Source of the DNA: a virus
Reading direction: 5' to 3' (one strand)
IMG/VR virus record: IMGVR_UViG_3300034107_000030
Coordinates: 1-37,082 of that record
DNA length: 37,082 bases
Part shown: positions 14,441-20,844 of the stretch, in pieces
Layout: the number at the start of each line of letters is the position of its first letter
How positions within the stretch are numbered: the first letter of the stretch is position 1
The notes under the pieces: generated by a model
Seen by the model: the letters and a program-made list of their open reading frames with translations, nothing else
Database searches by the model: none
Told to the model about the DNA's origin: nothing
Translations under genes and position numbers: made by a program

Positions 14441-15076
14441 TTACGCTGAACGGCGGCGGCGTGCAGGTGCGGCTGGCGCTTCTTCAGGTTCAGCAACAGG
14501 CGCTTCGCCATCCATGCTCACCCACTCGACAACCTCAAACACTGGCGTGTAAATCTTGCCGTAAGATTTGTGGGCGTAGTGGTCTTTCTTCAGGCGCACA
14601 ACTGGCACTGGCTTAGTCTGGTCTTTCTCGACCTGCTCGGCCAAGGCCACAGCCAAGGTCTGAACCGCACGCTTGCCGCCCACTGACGTGGTGGTGAAGC
14701 GCGCTTCCATGCCCTTGTCTTCGCCTGTCAGGCACTTGATGGACATACCGACCTGAGTCTCCCAGCCCTTCTTGGCTTGGGGCGGTGCCTCATCCAACTC
14801 TGGCAATGGGTTGCTAACGCTTGTCATCTTCTCACCCAGCACTTCGCCATCGCCCCAAGCGATGAAACCATGCACAAATGAGAAAGGGTTGACTGCCCAG
14901 ATAGCGTCGTCTTCAACTTCGGTTTGATCTGCACCAAAGACCCAATGGCCGGTTTTGTCCATCTTGATAATGACAACACCGGACGGGCCAACTTCGGCTT
15001 GGATCGAACGCAAAGCGCTGGACAAAGTAGAAACAGCGGGTAGATTAGCTTGAGAGAAGGTTACTAAATTTGACAT
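14441..15076 (-). CDS. Conserved phage replication-module protein, 211 aa (possible ssDNA-binding protein)
   Basis: Segments such as KMDKTGHWVFGADQTEVEDDAIWAVNP, GWETQVGMSIKCLTGEDKGMEA and LAEQVEKDQTKPVPVVRLKKDHYAHKSYGKIYTPVF look strongly conserved from memory of related phages. Predicted mostly beta in the core, with an acidic Pro/Ala/Glu linker and a terminal RRRRSA. The size, beta-rich core and position between nuclease and polymerase genes suggest an OB-fold single-strand binding protein. The basic rather than acidic tail is unlike bacterial SSB. No biochemical role is established to my knowledge. Confidence 0.7.
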   Translation of the reverse strand: MSNLVTFSQANLPAVSTLSSALRSIQAEVGPSGVVIIKMDKTGHWVFGADQTEVEDDAIWAVNPFSFVHGFIAWGDGEVLGEKMTSVSNPLPELDEAPPQAKKGWETQVGMSIKCLTGEDKGMEARFTTTSVGGKRAVQTLAVALAEQVEKDQTKPVPVVRLKKDHYAHKSYGKIYTPVFEVVEWVSMDGEAPVAEPEEAPAAPARRRRSA

Positions 15077-15084
15077 GATTTTCC

Positions 15085-16212
15085 TTACTGTAGTTTAGAA
15101 AGGGCAGCAGATAACTGCTTCCCAAGGAGCATCACTTCGGGTCGTGGATCATCCACGTTTGCCAAAGTGTTACCTGACGAGATGGCGACCACTAGGTCTT
15201 CCGGTAGGCCGATCTTGCGCTTTTTAAGCGCCTTTTCGGCCTTGGCGGGGGAGACGACAGTAGTCTCCATCACTTCAGATTCTGTGAGGCCACACGCAAA
15301 CAAAGCGACTTTCGCTTTCTCGTCGTCTGACCATGACCGGATGGCACGCTTGGCCACCAGTTTGTATTCGGGTAACTTGGCGCCAGACTCAAGCATCTGC
15401 AATGCAAGGGCGCGCAAGTCTTTAATCCATTCTTCCAACATATCAGCGTTCTTCAGATACGTGCTAATCTGCGCAGCCGGCAGGGCGTCAATCTGCACCT
15501 TCAATGCGCGGTCAACTGCACCGGTCATCTTGGGGCAGATGGGCTTGGCTGCACACCACTTGCAGTGATCACCCACGGCCAGCTTGGCGTTTGGTTTCTC
15601 AGCTTGCTTGACGGCCTGCACCAGTTCCAATTCAAACTCCGCAATGCGCGCAGGTGTTGTCACCCAGCGGCGCACTTGTGGTGGTTGCACAATGACGCAT
15701 TCAATCTCAGTGACGCCCTCAAACGCCCACTGCGCTTCTGGCGTGCGCATGGCAGCCGCCGCGTAAAACATCAATTGCGGGTTTTCCTCAACCTCAACCA
15801 TAACGCCGTCACCGAATTTCCAATCCAGTACAACAGCGCGATTGCCAAGACGACCGATAAGATCAGTAGACCCAAAGACGCCGTCAAGCAAGTCACCAAA
15901 ATTGACGTGTGTTTCGGCCTCGATTTCCATGACTCGTTGTGGGTCGATTGCATCAAGCGCCTCCAGTGCTGGTTTGATTTTATTATCAATCAATTCTTGC
16001 GTCAGGACTTGGTCTTCGTAACGGGCGCCAAGGTAATGCTCAGGGGCTTCGTCACCCATGATGAGTTCGGCCATGACGTTGTGTAGGAGTGTGCCTTCGT
16101 CAGCGTATTTGCTGGATGGCCTTGGCGGCATTTTCTGCACCAGCGCCACACTGCCGGGGCAGTTGATCACGCGCTTGGCTGTAGAGCCGCCGACGATATT
16201 TGAGTGAAGCAT
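15085..16212 (-). CDS. PD-(D/E)XK nuclease with Fe-S-type cysteines (DUF2800-like)
   Basis: 375 aa from ATG 16212. AGGAAAG directly upstream favours this over the earlier ATG 16248, which would place the start over the promoter. Nuclease core: EAETHVNF, Asp117 in GSTDL, then LDWKFG with Asp130 and Lys132, and Gln in ENPQLMFYAAA. Four Cys match the AddB/Cas4-type iron-sulfur pattern: Cys18 near the N-terminus (INCPGS) plus Cys217-x2-Cys220-x5-Cys226. This is recalled as the DUF2800 family next to phage polymerase genes. Likely an exonuclease in replication-linked recombination or host DNA breakdown. Confidence 0.85.
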   Translation of the reverse strand: MLHSNIVGGSTAKRVINCPGSVALVQKMPPRPSSKYADEGTLLHNVMAELIMGDEAPEHYLGARYEDQVLTQELIDNKIKPALEALDAIDPQRVMEIEAETHVNFGDLLDGVFGSTDLIGRLGNRAVVLDWKFGDGVMVEVEENPQLMFYAAAAMRTPEAQWAFEGVTEIECVIVQPPQVRRWVTTPARIAEFELELVQAVKQAEKPNAKLAVGDHCKWCAAKPICPKMTGAVDRALKVQIDALPAAQISTYLKNADMLEEWIKDLRALALQMLESGAKLPEYKLVAKRAIRSWSDDEKAKVALFACGLTESEVMETTVVSPAKAEKALKKRKIGLPEDLVVAISSGNTLANVDDPRPEVMLLGKQLSAALSKLQ

Positions 16213-16238
16213 ACTTTCCTTTATTGAATTGAACTTGA

Positions 16239-16267
16239 ATGTTAGCACAGAAATAATTGTTGTGCAA
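16239..16267 (-). promoter_or_regulatory. Candidate promoter of the leftward replication operon
   Basis: On the minus strand TTGCAC (16267-16262) and TAACAT (16244-16239) are separated by 17 bp. Start would be about 16232, giving a 20-nt leader with AGGAAAG before ATG 16212. The -35 overlaps that of the opposing promoter at 16260-16287. Confidence 0.5.
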
Positions 16268-16287
16268 ATCTTTTTTACAGGTATACT
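16260..16287 (+). promoter_or_regulatory. Candidate promoter of the rightward nuclease-helicase operon
   Basis: TTGTGC (16260-16265), a 16-bp spacer and TATACT (16282-16287, five of six). The expected start is about 16294, essentially the A of ATG 16295, so the transcript would be leaderless or nearly so. No ribosome binding site is visible before that ATG, which agrees. Confidence 0.5.
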
Positions 16288-16294
16288 TTACGGC

Positions 16295-16582
16295 ATGAGA
16301 GAAAAAGAAATTGAAGTTTATTTTGATTGGGCGGTGCAGCGCATCGGTGGCCGGACTTGGAAGTTTACATCTCCCGGACGCAAAGGTGTAGCAGATCGCA
16401 TTGCGTGTTTACCCGATGGCCAGACGTGGTTTGTGGAATTGAAAACCAAAGGCGGCAGATTGAGTGAACTACAAAAACTATTTCAGACAGAGATGGCGCT
16501 ATTGCGTCAAAACTACACATGTTTGTGGACTAAGGAACAAGTTGATGGTTTCATTACGACCGTATCAAGAGACAGCCGCTGA
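16295..16582 (+). CDS. VRR-NUC nuclease, 95 aa
   Basis: Single-domain VRR-NUC protein of typical phage size. Catalytic residues are Asp34 in GRKGVADRIA, then Glu48 and Lys50 in TWFVELKTKGG. ATG 16295 (MREKEIEVYF) is chosen over the in-frame ATG 16229, which lies upstream of the promoter. These nucleases cut branched or nicked DNA and in phages usually sit beside a helicase, as here. It overlaps the helicase gene by 38 bp. Likely role is processing of replication or recombination intermediates. Confidence 0.88.
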   Translation: MREKEIEVYFDWAVQRIGGRTWKFTSPGRKGVADRIACLPDGQTWFVELKTKGGRLSELQKLFQTEMALLRQNYTCLWTKEQVDGFITTVSRDSR

Positions 16583-17864
16583 CTTTCTCTTTGAGCATGA
16601 CCGCGCCATGATCTTGGCGCCAGTCGGTGCGGGTAAGACCGCCATCACGCTGACGGCCATGTGGGAGATGATCCGCGACGGGCACGTCAAGCGCTGGCTG
16701 GTGCTGGCGCCCAAGCGCGTCTGTACCGACGTGTGGCCAGTCGAGCGCCCTAAGTGGGCTGACCGCATCAGCATGGCTCTGTGCGTTGGGACACCAAAAC
16801 AGCGATTAGACGCCCTTAAAAGCCCCGCCCAAGTGGTCGTGACCAACTACGACAACTTGCAATGGCTGGCCGAGCAGACGTTAAATTTTGATGGCGTGGT
16901 GTTTGACGAACTGACCAGATTAAAGAACCCATCAGGCACACGTTTCAAAGCGTTCCTCAAAGTGGTTGACCCTATGACAACGCGCTGGGGCTTGACCGGC
17001 TCGTTTACCAGCAACGGCCTTGAGGACGTGTTTGGCCAGTGCAAGATCGTTGACCAGTCATTGCTTGGCCGCAGCAAAGGCGCGTTCATGCAGCAATACT
17101 TTGTGCTGATTAACAAGGAGTTTGGCGAATGGGCGCCGCGTGTTGGCTCACTTCAGAAGGTCATGGACGTAATACGGCCGGCCACATTTGTCCTAGAAGC
17201 AGGTGAGTATAAGGACAAGCTGCCGCCTTTGCATACTGTGGAATTAGCCTGCACCATGGACATGGCGCCGTACAACACCATGAAAAAAGACTTTGTGTTG
17301 GAAGGCATCACAGCCGTTAACGCGGCGGTTGTCACGGGCAAGCTACAGCAACTGGCGTCAGGTTTTGTTTACGACACCAAGACCACGCCGTCAGAGTCGC
17401 CGGGCCGGTTTAAAGTTGAGCAGAAGCCCATCTGGTACAGCATGCACAAGTTTGAACGCCTTGAAGAATTACTTGACGAGAACCAGCATGCCAACACCAT
17501 CATTGTGTACAACTACCAAGAAGAACTTGCCGAACTCAAGCGACGTTTTAACGTCACCACCCTTGACGACACCGACGCCATCAAGCGATGGAATGATGGA
17601 AAAGTCAGGCTATTGGCCGTCCATCCAAAGTCAGCCGGCCACGGGCTTAACTTACAGCACGGCGGCTGTCACATGGTGTTTCTGTCGTTGCCGTGGAGTC
17701 TGGAACTGTACGAGCAGACCATTGGTCGTTTGCACCGCAGCGGGCAACAACACCCTGTGTGGTGCTACATCTTACTGACCAGTAAAACAGTCGATGAAAA
17801 AATTTGGGCGGCCTTGCACGACAAGCGCGCCATATCTGATATTGCAATGGAGGAACTGAAATGA
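16545..17864 (+). CDS. SNF2-type DNA helicase/translocase
   Basis: 439 aa from ATG 16545 (MVSLRPYQETAADFL); the frame extends back to 16464 but homologous sequence starts at the Q-motif-like RPYQ. Motif I APVGAGKT at 25-32, motif II DELT at 121-124 (in place of DEAH/DEGH), motif III LTGS at 150-153, motif V SAGHGLNLQ near 363-371 and motif VI QTIGRLHRSGQ at 391-401 with Arg395 and Arg398. This is the compact phage SNF2 form. With VRR-NUC it would remodel or resolve DNA structures during replication. The 4-bp ATGA overlap couples it to the next gene. Confidence 0.92.
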   Translation: MVSLRPYQETAADFLFEHDRAMILAPVGAGKTAITLTAMWEMIRDGHVKRWLVLAPKRVCTDVWPVERPKWADRISMALCVGTPKQRLDALKSPAQVVVTNYDNLQWLAEQTLNFDGVVFDELTRLKNPSGTRFKAFLKVVDPMTTRWGLTGSFTSNGLEDVFGQCKIVDQSLLGRSKGAFMQQYFVLINKEFGEWAPRVGSLQKVMDVIRPATFVLEAGEYKDKLPPLHTVELACTMDMAPYNTMKKDFVLEGITAVNAAVVTGKLQQLASGFVYDTKTTPSESPGRFKVEQKPIWYSMHKFERLEELLDENQHANTIIVYNYQEELAELKRRFNVTTLDDTDAIKRWNDGKVRLLAVHPKSAGHGLNLQHGGCHMVFLSLPWSLELYEQTIGRLHRSGQQHPVWCYILLTSKTVDEKIWAALHDKRAISDIAMEELK

Positions 17865-18001
17865 AAGATGACGACGACATTCAAGACTACGTTCGCCCTT
17901 GGGTTGGGCTAACGGATGAGGAGATTAAATCACTTGACCTCAGTAACTATGTGCAAGTGGTCAGAATAGTTGAACAAGCATTGAAGGAGAAAAATACATG
18001 A
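17861..18001 (+). CDS. Small acidic protein, 46 aa
   Basis: MKDDDDIQDYVRPWVGLTDEEI then a helical tail ending KEKNT. ATGA overlaps at both ends (17861-17864 and 17998-18001) make it a clear link in the coupled chain of small genes. The DDDD N-terminus and GLTDEEI helix cap are the only notable features. Function unknown. Confidence 0.65.
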   Translation: MKDDDDIQDYVRPWVGLTDEEIKSLDLSNYVQVVRIVEQALKEKNT

Positions 18002-18159
18002 AACGCATTGATCAATGGAAAGCCAAACTAAAGGTGGCCAAAGCAGAATTGCGCATCAGGGGACGCGAGTTAAACGCCGCCGCCCGCGCCGCCGTTCGCG
18101 TAGAAGCATACATCAGACAACTGGAGAAGAAAATTGACAACCACTTGGCGAAGCCTTAA
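17998..18159 (+). CDS. Small basic coiled-coil protein, 53 aa
   Basis: MKRIDQWKAKLKVAKAELRI... with heptad-like hydrophobic spacing through LNAAARAAVRVEAYIRQLEKKIDNHL. Almost entirely helical and strongly basic (many Lys and Arg). It could oligomerise or contact DNA. GGAG lies within the preceding coding end. No family recognised. Confidence 0.6.
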   Translation: MKRIDQWKAKLKVAKAELRIRGRELNAAARAAVRVEAYIRQLEKKIDNHLAKP

Positions 18160-18322
18160 CAACGAACTTAGCAGGATGAGCGAAGAAGACGTTCTCAGAC
18201 TGCTCAACGAGGAACGTGTTGGCGCAAAGCGCGTCAGCATGCTTGAGCGCCTTCACCAGCGCTATAACACCCTGCGCGTAGCGAGGGAGAGACTAGAACT
18301 ATTAAAAGGAGCAACACAATGA
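18134..18322 (+). CDS. Small helical protein, 62 aa (TTG start)
   Basis: MTTTWRSLNNELSRMSEEDVLRLL... ending ERLHQRYNTLRVARERLELLKGATQ. The start is taken as TTG 18134, which has GGAGAAG at good spacing. The internal ATG 18176 has AGG only two bases away, and the TTTWRSLNNEL segment resembles N-termini of related phage proteins. Predicted as two helices with a basic C-terminal half. It overlaps the previous gene by 26 bp and the next by 4 bp. Function unknown. Confidence 0.6.
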   Translation: MTTTWRSLNNELSRMSEEDVLRLLNEERVGAKRVSMLERLHQRYNTLRVARERLELLKGATQ

Positions 18323-18510
18323 TCAACTGGACACCACCAGAAGGCACCAAAGTGACTTACCCAAGCAAGAGTCTGCAAGACCGCGCATTTAATTACCAGC
18401 GCGGCTCTGACGTGCAGGCGCTCTGGCGTGAGCATGGCTGGACACCGCCCAGCGAAAGCATGACACCGCCACCACCTGAGAAAGCGTTTGAACTTAGGAG
18501 AGTCAGGTAA
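18319..18510 (+). CDS. Small proline-rich protein, 63 aa
   Basis: MINWTPPEGTKVTYPSKSLQ... with a Pro cluster (WTPPSESMTPPPPEKAFELRRVR). AAGGAG sits 8 bases before ATG 18319, which also overlaps the previous stop. Partly disordered, basic end. The next gene starts directly after the stop. Function unknown. Confidence 0.6.
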   Translation: MINWTPPEGTKVTYPSKSLQDRAFNYQRGSDVQALWREHGWTPPSESMTPPPPEKAFELRRVR

Positions 18511-18702
18511 ATGCCGCGCCCCAAACCGCCTGAACCCCTACTAGGACGACAAGTCCGAATGTCTGACAGACATTGGATGATCTTGCAAGAACTTGGCGGC
18601 GCCGAGTGGTTGCGCAAACAACTGGACAAGAACGCCAAGATGCCGGCCAAGTATTACCGCATGGAAGCAGACGCACCGTCAAAGAAAGAAGTCAATGATT
18701 AA
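18511..18702 (+). CDS. Small basic protein, 63 aa, possible DNA binder
   Basis: MPRPKPPEPLLGRQVRMSDRHW then ILQELGGAEWLRKQLDKNAKMP. The RQVRMSDRHWMILQELGG pattern (short strand followed by a helix) is like the ribbon-helix-helix fold of small phage and plasmid regulators, but the similarity is only at motif level. Starts immediately after the previous stop with AGGAG upstream. Confidence 0.6.
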   Translation: MPRPKPPEPLLGRQVRMSDRHWMILQELGGAEWLRKQLDKNAKMPAKYYRMEADAPSKKEVND

Positions 18703-18856
18703 CAGACCAGACTTTGCAACATGGAGCCAAGCCAACTTGGCCAAGTTTGCCGAGGAAGCCTACGCCAAACTGTGCGAACAAGACGACCGCATACAGATGC
18801 TGCAATGCGATCTGAAGACCGCCATTGAGGCGTACAGGGCGCTAACTAAGGAATAG
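18695..18856 (+). CDS. Small helical protein, 53 aa, end of rightward operon
   Basis: MINRPDFATWSQANLAKFAEEA... through DDRIQMLQCDLKTAIEAYRALTKE, almost wholly helical with coiled-coil spacing. ATG 18695 overlaps the previous gene by 8 bp. Its last 15 bp overlap the convergent lysozyme gene (stop at 18842), leaving no room for a terminator between the two operons. Confidence 0.6.
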   Translation: MINRPDFATWSQANLAKFAEEAYAKLCEQDDRIQMLQCDLKTAIEAYRALTKE

Positions 18857-19318
18857 GCGGTGCTCGTCTATGCGGCGGGTTTGCAAGCCTCTGAGAACCT
18901 TGCCAGCCGCCATGCAATATTTTAGAAGTTCTTCGGCAGCACCCTCTTTATCGCCCCGAAGCAACTTCTGACGAAGCGTCGAACGCTGGAGTGTTCCCAG
19001 ACCGACGTTAAAACTAAAAGACACAAGGCCATCAAACATACCTTGCGTAAGGGGTACTGGGCAGAAGCGCTCCACGCCTCGCTCAAAACGGTCAAGATCA
19101 GCCCGGAGAATTCCATCTACTTCTTCTTTGGTAAACGTCCGGCTATCTTCAGGATGAAGCGCGTAAGCGCCCCTTTCAGATAATAGTATTTTGATTTGAT
19201 GCGGATAAAGAACATGACCTACTCCTATTGTCCACAGCTTTGCTGGGCACTGGTACGGTTTAAATCGAACACCCTCATGGTGCTTGATCATCTCAATGGC
19301 TTTGGGCGAGACGTTCAT
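18842..19318 (-). CDS. Endolysin: GH24 muramidase (T4/P22 lysozyme type)
   Basis: 158 aa, normal length. Catalytic Glu15 in HHEG and Thr30 in LWTIGVGH fit the E-8-D-5-T spacing of the family; the middle position, Asp in T4 lysozyme, is Cys24 here (PYQCPAKLWTIG). The C-terminal NVG and AAGKVLRGLQTRRIDEHRLF match the conserved substrate-binding end. It cleaves peptidoglycan at lysis. No signal or anchor sequence, so export should depend on the holin. Its ATG overlaps the holin-like stop by 4 bp. Confidence 0.92.
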   Translation of the reverse strand: MNVSPKAIEMIKHHEGVRFKPYQCPAKLWTIGVGHVLYPHQIKILLSERGAYALHPEDSRTFTKEEVDGILRADLDRFERGVERFCPVPLTQGMFDGLVSFSFNVGLGTLQRSTLRQKLLRGDKEGAAEELLKYCMAAGKVLRGLQTRRIDEHRLFLS

Positions 19319-19830
19319 TTGCCAAACGCTCTGCCACCAAAGTGGAACGCTATGATGGACGCAAACAGCGCCTGAGTTTCAGAGTCCCACAGCATGTTGA
19401 GCATGTCGTCAAACGCCACACCCATATAATAACCATACCAAAATCCCCCAATATCCACAAACACTAATAGCAAGAAAAATCCATAAGTAATAACAGGTCG
19501 CACACTCGCTCTGAGGTTTTTCATCCATGTTGACGTCCCTTCATTCAAACTGGTGTCGTGGGCGTAGATGGCCTGCATCTCTGCCTGCTGGGCGCCGATG
19601 ATCGCCTGACCGGTGGCGGCCGCGCTTTCAGTCTCTAACTGCTCTGTGCGGATATGCTCGATGCGCTCTTGCGCCTCAAAGCCAGCTTTGCGCAATTCTA
19701 ACTCGCGCTCAATCTGTAGCCGAGCCAATGCCAATTCATGCAGTTTGTCAGACCGATCTTGAAAGAAGTCCAACAGTTTGGGCAGGCCGCCCATCAAAAA
19801 AGAAATCAGGGTTGAGAGTAAAGTTAACAT
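19315..19830 (-). CDS. Holin-like membrane protein (GTA 3-TM holin type), 171 aa
   Basis: A hydrophobic N-terminus (about 1-20), a long charged coiled coil with many Glu/Gln/Arg (about 25-90), then LRASVRPVITYGFFLLLVFVDIGGF and a final hydrophobic stretch near the C-terminus. The VRPVITYGF segment before paired membrane helices is what I recall of the GTA_holin_3TM family. AAGGA lies before ATG 19830. Its place next to the muramidase supports a role in releasing it through the inner membrane. Confidence 0.75.
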   Translation of the reverse strand: MLTLLSTLISFLMGGLPKLLDFFQDRSDKLHELALARLQIERELELRKAGFEAQERIEHIRTEQLETESAAATGQAIIGAQQAEMQAIYAHDTSLNEGTSTWMKNLRASVRPVITYGFFLLLVFVDIGGFWYGYYMGVAFDDMLNMLWDSETQALFASIIAFHFGGRAFGK

Positions 19831-20102
19831 TTTTTATCCTTGTCATCATTTTGCATAAGTTTGATACCAGACAGGAATCCAATCATGCCGCCTATAAGAG
19901 TAGAAAAAGCGGGTGAAATCATTTTGAATATCTCTGCGTTGTCTACTTCTTTGGCCCACAAGCCCAGCATAAAGCTGACCACCATGGCCAACACGGAGAT
20001 GCATAGGGTAAAGCTGACCATCAGCGTGACCCACAGAGTCAGTTTTTCTTTTGTTTCCAATTGGGGTTTCCTGACTAGTCTGGGTATTGGCTTCTTGGTC
20101 AT
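19824..20102 (-). CDS. Two-span membrane protein in lysis cassette, 92 aa
   Basis: A basic N-terminus (MTKKPIPRLVRKPQ) then two hydrophobic segments (LWVTLMVSFTLCISVLAMVVSFMLGLW near 23-49 and ISPAFSTLIGGMIGFLSGIKL near 62-82) and a charged tail. The shape is that of a class II holin or antiholin. It overlaps the next gene by 7 bp and the previous one by 4 bp (ATGA). Function inferred from topology and position. Confidence 0.7.
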   Translation of the reverse strand: MTKKPIPRLVRKPQLETKEKLTLWVTLMVSFTLCISVLAMVVSFMLGLWAKEVDNAEIFKMISPAFSTLIGGMIGFLSGIKLMQNDDKDKKC

Positions 20103-20338
20103 ACATAAATATCCAGTTTACGGTTTGTAAAAATTTCTAGGTTAAGTTGGTTGCGCTGCGCTTTCTTTACATACAACTCAAACTCAAGATCGTCAATTTT
20201 TTCATCTACTTTTTTCATTTTGAGCGCCTGCTTGTAGTCTTCAGTCAGCTTTTCAGCCCTGCGTTCAAGCGCATCTGTCTTGGTTGGATAACCTTCTGGT
20301 TGCACCATTGGATACCATTTGTACAAAGGCGGAATCAT
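20099..20338 (-). CDS. Coiled-coil protein in lysis cassette, 79 aa
   Basis: MIPPLYKWYPMVQPEGYPTK then a long helix rich in Glu, Lys and Leu, ending NLEIFTNRKLDIYV. It looks strongly conserved at both ends from memory of other phages. No membrane segment or signal peptide. ATGA overlaps at both ends. Role unknown; could be a cytoplasmic partner of the membrane proteins or a minor virion protein. Confidence 0.65.
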   Translation of the reverse strand: MIPPLYKWYPMVQPEGYPTKTDALERRAEKLTEDYKQALKMKKVDEKIDDLEFELYVKKAQRNQLNLEIFTNRKLDIYV

Positions 20339-20622
20339 TTCTTTTCCCGTTCAAGTGCATTCTTGTATCCATGTATAACCAAAGCCCTTAGGCTGTGTGA
20401 ATCAGAAGTCCCACCCCATTCGCTGATGTTATTCCAGATAACCAAAAAGTCGGAACTTTTGCACAACTGCTGATGTTTTGTAAGCCACTCAGCCATCTGT
20501 CTGTGTCTCTCTGTTGGGTCATGCACACCCCAAGCAATAGAATAGAACTCCCGCACGTGGCACGTGTCCTTGGCTACGGCTCCCACCAGCCCCAACAGCA
20601 GTAAGAGTATGAGCCAGCGCAT
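20335..20622 (-). CDS. Secreted small protein, possible spanin-type, 95 aa
   Basis: An N-terminal MRWLILLLLLGLVGAVA signal sequence followed by KDTC and a soluble domain (HVREFYSIAWGVHDPTERHRQM...). The cleavage site looks like signal peptidase I; DTC is not a proper lipobox, so it is not a typical outer-membrane spanin. Cys21 and Cys54 could form a disulfide in the periplasm. Its start follows the 73-aa gene stop directly. It lies in the lysis cluster, so a periplasmic lysis role is plausible. Confidence 0.6.
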   Translation of the reverse strand: MRWLILLLLLGLVGAVAKDTCHVREFYSIAWGVHDPTERHRQMAEWLTKHQQLCKSSDFLVIWNNISEWGGTSDSHSLRALVIHGYKNALEREKK

Positions 20623-20844
20623 TCATTTGTCTACTTTATTGTCCAGTTTGTCAAATATCTTGCCAAGCATTTCTTTAACGTCACGCATGTCAGCGCGGTA
20701 GTCGTCGCGGCTAACGTAGTTCAAAGGCATAGCCCGCACGTCGGTGTCAAGGCGCTCAAGTGATCTGTAAATGTTATTCAGCACCCAACCACCTAAGAAC
20801 CCCGCCAGACTGACCGCGATGTTAAATAGAACTTGCGTATCCAT
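20623..20844 (-). CDS. Membrane-anchored coiled-coil protein, 73 aa
   Basis: One hydrophobic segment (LFNIAVSLAGFLGGWVLNNIY, about 6-26) followed by a charged helical tail (RLDTDVRAMP...MRDVKEMLGKIFDKLDNKVDK). The single anchor plus coiled coil is what an inner-membrane spanin would look like, though it is short. The ATG shares one base with the stop of the preceding ejection protein (TAATG). Confidence 0.6.
   Translation of the reverse strand: MDTQVLFNIAVSLAGFLGGWVLNNIYRSLERLDTDVRAMPLNYVSRDDYRADMRDVKEMLGKIFDKLDNKVDK

Noticed and set aside
19846-20106. 86-aa shifted frame inside the two-span lysis gene, considered as an embedded spanin.
   Set aside because: No signal peptide, lipobox or membrane segment, and no ribosome site.
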